NCBI RefSeq assembly: GCF_025464955.1
Contig: NZ_JAODNM010000119.1
Coordinates: 1 to 63,388, forward strand
Length of the DNA: 63,388 nucleotides
From: Amycolatopsis sp.
GTDB taxonomy: Bacteria > Actinomycetota > Actinomycetes > Mycobacteriales > Pseudonocardiaceae
Direction: 5' to 3'
Positions 49,909 through 56,838 of the stretch are shown here, one piece after another. Within the stretch, counting starts at the first letter, position 1. Every line of letters begins with the position of its first letter. Made by a program: the position numbers and the translations under genes. The notes beneath the pieces are model-generated. The model did not search any database and had not been told where the DNA came from. It worked only from the letters and a program-made list of their open reading frames with translations.

Positions 49909-51900
49909 ATGACCAACTACTTCGTAACGGGTGCGACCGGGTTCATCGGCAGGCGCCTGGTCGCGCGCCTGCTCCAGCGGCCCGGCACGGAAACGGTATA
50001 TGCGCTGGTCAGAGAGACTTCCAGGGGCAAACTGGCGGCACTCGCCGACGGCTGGCCCGAGGCACGCAAGCTGGTCGGGGTCACCGGTGACCTGACCGAG
50101 GACGCGCTCGGCATCGACGCCGCCGCCCTCTCCCCCATCGACCACGTCGTCCATTTGGGCGCGATCTACGACCTCACCGCGAGCGACGCGGCGAACCAGG
50201 TGGCCAACGTCGACGGCACGCGCAACACGCTCGCGTTCGCCGCCGCGGCCCAGGCAGGCCGGTTCCACCACGTGTCGTCCATCGCGGTGGCCGGCGACTA
50301 CGCGGGCAAGTTCACCGAAGCCGACTTCGACCTCGGCCAGGGCTTCCATTCCCCGTACCACCAGACGAAGTTCGAAGCCGAGAAGCTGGTCCGGCAGCAG
50401 CGGGTGCCGTTCACCGTCTACCGCCCGTCCGCTGTCGTCGGCGACTCCCGCACCGGCGAGATGGACAAGATCGACGGGCCGTACTACTTCCTCCCGGCGA
50501 TCTCCCGGTTGTCCGCGCTGCCGAAGCGGCTCCCGCTGGCCGGGCCGGACCTGGGCGCCACCAACCTCGTCCCGGTGGAGTACGTCGTCGACGCGCTCGA
50601 CCACCTCATGCACACTGCCGCGCCGACCGGCACCACCTATCACCTCGCGTCGCCGCGTCCGCAACCGCTGAACGAGGTCTACAACGCGTTCGCGCGGGCC
50701 GCCGGCGGGCCGCTCATCGGCACGACGCTGCCCGCGGGCCCGTCGAAAGCGCTGAAGAACGCCGGAAAACGGGCCGCGAAGTTCGCCGCGGCCGGGGTGG
50801 ACCGGATCCCGGGCGGCCGGTCTGCCCGCGCGGCCGTCCTCTCCGAATTCGGCGTCCCGTTGGAAGTCCTGCCGCACCTCAGCATGGAAGTCGACTTCGA
50901 CACCGCGTCGACCACCGCGGCACTGACCGGCAGCGGCATCGAACTGCCGACGCTGCGTGAGTACGCAGGCCCGTTGTACCGCTACTGGGCCGAGCACCTC
51001 GACGTCGACCGCGCACGCCGCCGCGACTCGCGGGAGCCATTGCGCGGCAAGGTCATCCTGATCACCGGCGCGTCCTCCGGCATCGGCAGGGCGTCTGCGC
51101 TGGCAACGGCACGGAAAGGCGCCGAGGTCCTGCTCGTGGCCCGCCGCACCGACGAACTCGAACAGGTCCGCGCCGAGATCGTCGGCGCGGGCGGGAAAGC
51201 AGCGGCGTACGCCTGCGACCTGACCGACGGCGACGCGATCGATGCGCTGGTCAAGGACGTGCTGGCCGAGCACGGCGCCGTCGACATGCTCGTCAACAAC
51301 GCCGGCCGGTCGATCCGCCGGTCCGTGGGGCTGTCCACCGAACGCTTCCACGACTACGAACGCACGATGGCGATCAACTACTTCGGCCCGGTCCGGCTGA
51401 TCCTCGGGCTGCTGCCGTCGATGGCGGAACGGCGTTTCGGGCACATCGTCAACGTGACGACGCAGGGCCTCCAGACCGACACCCCGAGGTTCACCGCGTA
51501 CCTCGCGTCCAAGGCGGCGCTGGAGGAATTCGCGCTCACCGCCGGCCGGGAGACGCTGTCCGACGGCGTCACGTTCAGCTCCGTGCGGATGCCACTGGTC
51601 CGCACCGACATGATCGCGCCGACCGGTTCGTATCGCGGGGTGCCGTCGAGCAGCCCGGAACGCGCCGCCGCGCTGGTGGTCAAGGCGCTGGAGAAACGGC
51701 CGGAGATCCTCAACCTGCCCGAGGGCAAGGCCGCCGAGCTCGCGACCCTCATCGCGCCGAAGACCGCTCGGTTCGTGGCGCACCTCGTGTACCGGGCCAT
51801 GCCCGAGTCCGCGCCCGAGGCCCGCCGCCTACCCCGAACCGCCCCGCTGGCCTCCGTCGCCGGAGCCGTGACGCGGTTGGTCTGGCGCCGCCGGGCCTAG
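49909..51900 (+). CDS. Fused fatty acyl reductase-like (extended SDR) and classical SDR protein
   Basis: The 663-residue protein contains two Rossmann enzymes. Residues 1-360 are an extended SDR with FVTGATGFIGRRLVARLL at the start, YHQTKFEAEKLV (YxxxK) near 152, and LVPVEYVVDALDHL near 223, like fatty acyl-CoA reductases and mycobacterial AcrA1-type proteins. Residues 380-640 are a classical SDR with LITGASSGIGRASALATA, LVNNAGRSIRR near 465, and YLASKAALEEFALTAGRE near 533. It probably reduces acyl-CoA to an aldehyde or alcohol for wax or lipid synthesis. It is monocistronic with a terminator hairpin. Confidence 0.87.
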   Translation: MTNYFVTGATGFIGRRLVARLLQRPGTETVYALVRETSRGKLAALADGWPEARKLVGVTGDLTEDALGIDAAALSPIDHVVHLGAIYDLTASDAANQVANVDGTRNTLAFAAAAQAGRFHHVSSIAVAGDYAGKFTEADFDLGQGFHSPYHQTKFEAEKLVRQQRVPFTVYRPSAVVGDSRTGEMDKIDGPYYFLPAISRLSALPKRLPLAGPDLGATNLVPVEYVVDALDHLMHTAAPTGTTYHLASPRPQPLNEVYNAFARAAGGPLIGTTLPAGPSKALKNAGKRAAKFAAAGVDRIPGGRSARAAVLSEFGVPLEVLPHLSMEVDFDTASTTAALTGSGIELPTLREYAGPLYRYWAEHLDVDRARRRDSREPLRGKVILITGASSGIGRASALATARKGAEVLLVARRTDELEQVRAEIVGAGGKAAAYACDLTDGDAIDALVKDVLAEHGAVDMLVNNAGRSIRRSVGLSTERFHDYERTMAINYFGPVRLILGLLPSMAERRFGHIVNVTTQGLQTDTPRFTAYLASKAALEEFALTAGRETLSDGVTFSSVRMPLVRTDMIAPTGSYRGVPSSSPERAAALVVKALEKRPEILNLPEGKAAELATLIAPKTARFVAHLVYRAMPESAPEARRLPRTAPLASVAGAVTRLVWRRRA

Positions 51901-51955
51901 GGAAGTCGTGAGCGTTGCGGCCGGTTCTAAGCGGCCGCAACACTCACGACTTCCC
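51900..51955. terminator. 22-bp inverted repeat between convergent genes
   Basis: GGAAGTCGTGAGCGTTGCGG (start of the left arm, 51901-51922) pairs with 51933-51954 with one G-T type mismatch and a 10-base loop. It fills the entire gap between the fusion gene stop and the acyl-CoA dehydrogenase stop, so it is likely a bidirectional terminator. The TCGTGAGCG start matches the hairpin at 33848-33919. Confidence 0.85.
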
Positions 51956-53166
51956 TACACTGGGCGCAGCAAGGCCTTCGCGATATGGGTCACCTGGATC
52001 TCGTTGCTGCCCGCGTAGATCATCAACGACTTCGCGTCCCGCGCGAGCTGCTCGACGCGGTATTCCGCCATGTATCCGTTGCCACCGAACAACTGTACGG
52101 CTTCCATCGCCACCTCGGTCGCAGCTTCGGAGGAGTACAGCTTCATCGCCGAGGCCTCGGCCAGCGACGGCAACTTGCCCGCGCGCAGCTTCTCGATGGT
52201 CTGGAACACCATGTTCTGCACGTTGATCCGCGCGACCTCCATCTTCGCCAGCTTCAGCTGGATCAGCTGGTAGCGGCCGATTTCCTGCCCCCACAACCGC
52301 CGGTTCTTCGCGTAGTCGACACACAGCCGGTGGCATTCGTTGATGATCCCGAGTGCCAGCGCGGCGACGCCCATGCGCTCAAAGGAGAAACTCTCCCGCG
52401 CGCTGTCCTTGCCGTCGCTCTGCTCCTCGGTTTCGCCCAGCAGCCTGTCACCGCCGAGCCGGACGTCGTCGAAGAACAACTCCCCGGTCGGCGACGAGTT
52501 CATGCCCATCTTCTTGAACGGCTTCGACCTGGTCAGACCAGGTAAATCCGCGTCGAGGACGAACGTGAGTACCTTGCGGTCGCGCTTGTCCGCGCCGTCA
52601 CCTTCGTCGAGCTTCGCGTAGACCACGATCGTGTCGGCGTACGGGCCGTTGGTGATGAACGTCTTCTGTCCATTGAGGACGTACTCATCGCCGTCGCGGC
52701 GCACGTAAGTCTTCATCCCGCCGAACGCGTCCGAGCCCGAATCCGGTTCGGTGATCGCCCACGCACCGACCTTCTCGAACGTCGCGAGCGCGGGCAGCCA
52801 GCGTTCCTTCTGCGCGAGTGTGCCCCGGGACAGGATCGTCGACGCCGTCAGGCCGATGCTGACCCCGATCGACGCGACCAGCCCAAGACTCACCCCGGCG
52901 AGCTCGCTGATCACGATGAGCGCCATACCTTCCTGGCCGCCAAGTCCGAAACCGCCGCTCCCGGAACCCTTACCCGGCTTCAGGAGCTTCTTGACGGCCT
53001 CGGCCGCCATGACGTCTACGCCGAAGGCGGACAACATCTTCCGGATGATGTCGTACGGCGGCAGCTCACCGCTTTCGAGCGCGTCGACGTGGGGCCGGAC
53101 CTCCTTGTCGATGAACTCCCGGACGGCGTCGCGAATCAACAGCTCGGTCTCGGACCATTCGTACAT
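51955..53166 (-). CDS. Acyl-CoA dehydrogenase (FadE family)
   Basis: The 403-residue flavoprotein would introduce the alpha-beta double bond in an acyl-CoA. It has AWAITEPDSGSDAFGGMKTY near residue 148, YVLNGQKTFITNGPYADTIV near 175, and the C-terminal LFGGNGYMAEYRVEQLARDA. The usual catalytic Glu of the IYEGT motif is replaced: the sequence reads MIYAGSNEIQ. A long Gly/Ser loop (GKGSGSGGFGLGG) near residue 68 is also unusual. It is the last gene of the SCP-x/MaoC/SDR operon, two bases after the SDR. Confidence 0.88.
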   Translation of the reverse strand: MYEWSETELLIRDAVREFIDKEVRPHVDALESGELPPYDIIRKMLSAFGVDVMAAEAVKKLLKPGKGSGSGGFGLGGQEGMALIVISELAGVSLGLVASIGVSIGLTASTILSRGTLAQKERWLPALATFEKVGAWAITEPDSGSDAFGGMKTYVRRDGDEYVLNGQKTFITNGPYADTIVVYAKLDEGDGADKRDRKVLTFVLDADLPGLTRSKPFKKMGMNSSPTGELFFDDVRLGGDRLLGETEEQSDGKDSARESFSFERMGVAALALGIINECHRLCVDYAKNRRLWGQEIGRYQLIQLKLAKMEVARINVQNMVFQTIEKLRAGKLPSLAEASAMKLYSSEAATEVAMEAVQLFGGNGYMAEYRVEQLARDAKSLMIYAGSNEIQVTHIAKALLRPV

Positions 53167-53168
53167 GC

Positions 53169-54047
53169 CTACACCCACTCGTCGAGGCGTTCGCCCACGT
53201 TTTCCAGCGTCCACGGTCCGTCGGTCTCGGTCGTCTTGACCTCGTGCCAGCCCTCCAGCAGCGAGATCGCGCCACCTTGCACGGCGAACAACTTGCCGGT
53301 GTGCGGACACTTCTCACTCGCAAGGTAGGCGACGAGCGGCGAGATGTTGGCCGGACTGAACGCGTCGAACTCGCCTTCTTCGACCTCCTGGGCGAAAATC
53401 GCGCCCATGCCCGGGGTCGCCAGAGTGAGCCGGGTACGCGCGATCGGCGCGATCGCGTTGGCCCGCACGCCGTAGCGCTCCAATTCCTGCGCCGCGACCA
53501 GCGTCATCGCGGCGATACCCGCCTTGGCCGCGCCGTAGTTGACCTGCCCGGCATTGGGCATGAACGTGCCCGACGCCGATGCCGTGTTCACAATCGCGCC
53601 GCGTACCTCACGGCCTGCCTTGGCACGGGACTTCCAGTAGCCGGCGGCATGCCGCATGGTTGCCATGTGCCCCTTGAGGTGTACCGCGATCACGGAGTCC
53701 CATTGCGACTCTTCGAGGCTCGCGATGAACCCGTCACGCAGGATTCCGGCGTTGTTGACCAGGACGTCCAGGCCGCCGAACTCACCCACGGCCTGGTCGA
53801 TGAGCCCGGCGGCGCCCGTCCAGTCGGCGACGTTGTCGGTGTTGGCCACGGCCTTCCCACCTGCGGAAACGATCTCATCGACGACATCTTGCGCGGGTCC
53901 GGCGTCCGATCCGCTGCCGTCGTTGCCGCCGCCCAGGTCGTTGACGACCACGCTGGCGCCTTCGGCCGCGAACAGCAACGCGTGCTCGCGCCCGATCCCG
54001 CGCCCGGCGCCGGTGACCACCGCGACCCGCCCGTCCAAAACACCCAT
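53169..54047 (-). CDS. SDR, MFE-2-type 3-hydroxyacyl-CoA dehydrogenase
   Basis: The 292-residue protein matches the dehydrogenase domain of peroxisomal-type multifunctional enzyme 2: VVTGAGRGIGREHALLFAAE, the family-specific VVNDLGGGNDGSGSDAGPAQ insert near residue 35, LVNNAGILRDG near 94, and VNYGAAKAGIAAMTLVAAQE near 168. It would oxidise 3-hydroxyacyl-CoA made by the neighbouring MaoC hydratase. It lies two bases before the FadE gene and 96 bases after the MaoC gene, with a hairpin in that gap. Confidence 0.9.
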   Translation of the reverse strand: MGVLDGRVAVVTGAGRGIGREHALLFAAEGASVVVNDLGGGNDGSGSDAGPAQDVVDEIVSAGGKAVANTDNVADWTGAAGLIDQAVGEFGGLDVLVNNAGILRDGFIASLEESQWDSVIAVHLKGHMATMRHAAGYWKSRAKAGREVRGAIVNTASASGTFMPNAGQVNYGAAKAGIAAMTLVAAQELERYGVRANAIAPIARTRLTLATPGMGAIFAQEVEEGEFDAFSPANISPLVAYLASEKCPHTGKLFAVQGGAISLLEGWHEVKTTETDGPWTLENVGERLDEWV

Positions 54048-54076
54048 ATCTGCTGTCTCCTAGTCAGAATTCCGCG

Positions 54077-54131
54077 GGACGTGAAGGCCACCTTCACAAC
54101 CGATTACGCAATGAAGGTGGCCTTCACGTCC
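54077..54131. repeat. 20-bp perfect inverted repeat inside the beta-oxidation operon
   Basis: GGACGTGAAGGCCACCTTCA (54077-54096) pairs exactly with 54112-54131, with a 15-base loop. Each arm also contains the short palindrome GTGAAGGCCACCTTCAC-like, so alternative folds exist. It separates the MaoC stop from the SDR start on the minus strand, so it could reduce read-through or stabilise the upstream mRNA. Confidence 0.88.
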
Positions 54132-54143
54132 AGTCGAAGGCAC

Positions 54144-54989
54144 TCAGGCCGCGATGACGGCGAGCCCGTCTTTGACAACGACTGCGTCACCGACGCTGGT
54201 CTCGTAGGCATACGTCCCAGCGCTCGCCCGCCAGATCCGCGTGCTGATGTCCTGCCCCGGCAGCACGGGCTTCGAGAACCGCACGGCGAGCCGTTTGAGC
54301 CGCTCGGTCCTCGAGTCGGCGACCTCGGTGAGCACGGCCCACGACGTGAACGCCAACGTGCACAGCCCGTGCGCGATGATCCCCGGCAGACCCGTCGACC
54401 TGGCGATCTCGGCATCGAGATGGATGGGCATCGGGTCGCCGGCGGCGGGCGAGTACCGGAACGTCTGATCGTCGTCGACGTGCTGGACGATCTTCGCGAC
54501 CGGCGCGTCGGTGCGCAGTGTCTCGTCGAACTTGTGGCCCGGCGAGAGCTCGCCGACGGTCTCGCCGACGTCGAACTTGCGGACGAACGTCGTCACGTAC
54601 TGCTCGTTGACCAGGTCCCCGGCCTCGGTGCGGCACTCGATGTACGTCGCCGAGCGGGTGCCGTTCGGCAGTCCCTCCCAGCCGATCATCTTGGCGCGTG
54701 ACACCAATTTGTCGCCGGGACGGATCGGTCGGTGGAAGACGAAGTCCTGTTCCCCGTGGACAACCCGCGGGATCAGCTCGACCGGCATCGTCTCCACCGC
54801 CGGCTCCAGCAGCGAGTCGAACACCGGCACGATCGCGAACACCGGCGGCGCGATGTCCCCCGCGAGGTGCTCCTCGATCGGGTCGTTGGTCGCCCGCGCG
54901 TACTCCGCGATCCGTTCCCTGGTGACCTCGAAGCGGCTCTCGCCGGTCCACCGGCCGAGTCCAGCGTGGTCGAACTTCAGGTCCGACAC
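54144..54989 (-). CDS. MaoC-family enoyl-CoA hydratase
   Basis: The 281-residue protein has two hot-dog folds, as in MFE-2 hydratase 2. The C-terminal fold has the hydratase motif AAGDPMPIHLDAEIARSTGLP near residue 197 (Asp and His catalytic, with GDPMPIH) and IIAHGLCTLAFTSWAV. The N-terminal fold has TRERIAEYARATNDPIEEHL near 23. It hydrates 2-enoyl-CoA to the R-3-hydroxyacyl-CoA for the SDR. It is three bases after the SRPBCC gene. Confidence 0.9.
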   Translation of the reverse strand: MSDLKFDHAGLGRWTGESRFEVTRERIAEYARATNDPIEEHLAGDIAPPVFAIVPVFDSLLEPAVETMPVELIPRVVHGEQDFVFHRPIRPGDKLVSRAKMIGWEGLPNGTRSATYIECRTEAGDLVNEQYVTTFVRKFDVGETVGELSPGHKFDETLRTDAPVAKIVQHVDDDQTFRYSPAAGDPMPIHLDAEIARSTGLPGIIAHGLCTLAFTSWAVLTEVADSRTERLKRLAVRFSKPVLPGQDISTRIWRASAGTYAYETSVGDAVVVKDGLAVIAA

Positions 54990-54992
54990 CGG

Positions 54993-55424
54993 TCAGCCGA
55001 CCAGCTCGGCGAACTTCGCCAGCGACTCGTCCAGGTTCTTCTTGCCGTCCTTCTCGACGGCTTTGCCGAGCGCGCCAACGATCATCTGACCGGTGAACTC
55101 GGCGTCGATCGTCGCTGTCGAGCCGCCGTCGGCCGCCTCGACCGACAACGCGAACCCGACCTTGACCCCGGCCATCCCGGTGCCGGAGATCGCCAGCTTC
55201 GACGGGGCGTCGAGCTCGTCGACCGTCCATTCGATGGTGTTCGGCATGCCCAGCATGGTGACGACCTCGGACACCTTGGCGCCCTGCACGAACTCAGCGG
55301 GCACCTCGCCCTTCCACTTGGTGTGGATGGTCAGCCACTTCTCGAAGTTGCTGGGGTTGGAGAACTCCGCCCACACCTTGTCCGGCGCGGCGGGAAGGTC
55401 TACGGACGCGGTGATCTTGCCCAT
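54993..55424 (-). CDS. SRPBCC-family protein
   Basis: The 143-residue START/Bet v 1-like protein has ITASVDLPAAPDKVWAEFSN at the N-terminus, WKGEVPAEFVQGAKVSEVVT near residue 38, and GSTATIDAEFTGQMIVGALG near 105, with a long C-terminal helix. Such proteins bind hydrophobic ligands; in lipid catabolic operons they may carry or present a substrate. It sits between the thiolase-like and MaoC genes, spaced by 15 and 3 bases. Confidence 0.85.
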   Translation of the reverse strand: MGKITASVDLPAAPDKVWAEFSNPSNFEKWLTIHTKWKGEVPAEFVQGAKVSEVVTMLGMPNTIEWTVDELDAPSKLAISGTGMAGVKVGFALSVEAADGGSTATIDAEFTGQMIVGALGKAVEKDGKKNLDESLAKFAELVG

Positions 55425-55439
55425 GGGAATGCTCGCTTT

Positions 55440-56633
55440 CTAACGGTCGGCGCGTTGGTAGGCGGTCACGACGGCGGCGCCGCCGAGACCGATGTTGTGC
55501 TGCAGGGCAGCGGTGACCTTCGGGACCTGGCGCTTGTCCGCGGTCCCGCGCAGCTGCCAGGTCAGCTCGGCACACTGCGCGAGCCCGGTCGCGCCCAGCG
55601 GGTGGCCCTTGGAGATCAGGCCGCCGGACGGGTTGACGACCCAGCGTCCGCCATAGGTCGTCTCGCCTCCGTCGACGAGCTTGCCGCCCTCGCCCTCGGG
55701 GCAGAGTCCGAGCGCCTCGTAGGTGAGCAGTTCGTTGGCGGAGAAGCAGTCGTGCAGCTCGATGACCTGCACGTCGTCCGGGCCGAGGCCGGACTGCTCG
55801 TACACCTGGAGCGCGGCCTGCTTGCTCATGTCGTACCCGACGAGCGCGGCGGCCGTCTTGGCCTCGAACGTGCTCGCGAAGTCGGTCGTCATGGCCTGGC
55901 CGACGATCTCGACGGCTTGCGACGCGAGACCATGTTTCTCCACAAAGGACTCGCTGGCGAGGATCGCCGCGCCGGAACCGTCCGAAGTGGGCGAACACTG
56001 GAGTTTGGTCAGCGGCGCGTAGACCTCGCGTGAATCGAGGATCTCCTGGAGCGTGTACTCGTCCTGGAACTGGGCGTACGGGTTGTTCACCGAATGCCGG
56101 TGGTTCTTCTCGCCGATCTTCGCGAACTGCTCGGCCGTGGTGCCGTACTTCTCCATGTGCTCACGACCGGCAGCGCCGAACATCCACGGCGCCGGCGGCA
56201 TCGCGAAGTCGTACAGCTCACCGAGTGCCAGCAGGTGCTTGAGCAGCGGCTGCTCGCGGTCCTCGTAGGTCGAGGTGAGCGAGCCGGGCTTCATCTTCTC
56301 GAAGCCCAGCGCTAGCGCACAGTCTGCGGTGCCGCTGCGGACGGCCTGCGCGGCGAGGTACAGCGCAGTCGACCCGGTAGAGCAGTTGTTGTTGACGTTC
56401 ACGATCGGGATCCCAGTCAGGCCCAGCTCGTAGATGGCCCGCTGGCCGGCGGTGGACTCGCCGTAGACGTAGCCGACGTAGGCCTGTTGGACCTGGTCGT
56501 AGGCGACGCCGGCGTCCTCGAGGGCCTTGGTGCCGGACTCCTTCGCCATCTGCGGGTAGTCCCAGTCCTCCCGGCGGCCGGGCTTCTCGAACTTCGTCAT
56601 CCCGACGCCGACTACGTACGTCCTGTTGGTCAT
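55440..56633 (-). CDS. SCP-x/Ltp-type thiolase
   Basis: The 397-residue protein belongs to lipid-transfer-protein thiolases, which cleave 3-oxoacyl-CoAs with branched or bulky chains. It has the nucleophile Cys in VNVNNNCSTGSTALYLAAQA near residue 86, the HDCFSANELLTYEALGLCPE block near 290, GGLISKGHPLGATGLAQ near 340, and QHNIGLGGAAVV in place of the classical C-terminal Cys motif, as in SCP-x. The ATG at 56633 (MTNRTYVVGVG) is chosen. It is the first gene of the operon; a palindrome lies 7 bases upstream of it. Confidence 0.88.
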   Translation of the reverse strand: MTNRTYVVGVGMTKFEKPGRREDWDYPQMAKESGTKALEDAGVAYDQVQQAYVGYVYGESTAGQRAIYELGLTGIPIVNVNNNCSTGSTALYLAAQAVRSGTADCALALGFEKMKPGSLTSTYEDREQPLLKHLLALGELYDFAMPPAPWMFGAAGREHMEKYGTTAEQFAKIGEKNHRHSVNNPYAQFQDEYTLQEILDSREVYAPLTKLQCSPTSDGSGAAILASESFVEKHGLASQAVEIVGQAMTTDFASTFEAKTAAALVGYDMSKQAALQVYEQSGLGPDDVQVIELHDCFSANELLTYEALGLCPEGEGGKLVDGGETTYGGRWVVNPSGGLISKGHPLGATGLAQCAELTWQLRGTADKRQVPKVTAALQHNIGLGGAAVVTAYQRADR

Positions 56634-56639
56634 GCGCAA

Positions 56640-56665
56640 CAACATACCAACAGGAATGTATGTTG
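56640..56665. promoter_or_regulatory. Candidate operator CAACATAC-N10-GTATGTTG
   Basis: Perfect 8-bp arms at 56640-56647 and 56658-56665 lie just before the thiolase start, so bound repressor would block the promoter or a leaderless start. TetR-family lipid regulators such as FadR/KstR types use sites like this. No regulator gene is adjacent. Confidence 0.55.
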
Positions 56666-56838
56666 GCTAGCCTCCCGTCGTCCGCCACCCGACGTCGTGA
56701 TCTGTCCACATCGGAGAAACCCCGGACGGTTCCCCGCAAAAACCGGCGCAAAAACTTTCACCGGCCTTTTTCATTGCCTACCCGCGCCGACGTCGTTACG
56801 GTCGGCGACATCGGCCTGCCCAATGAAGGGACTCCCCC

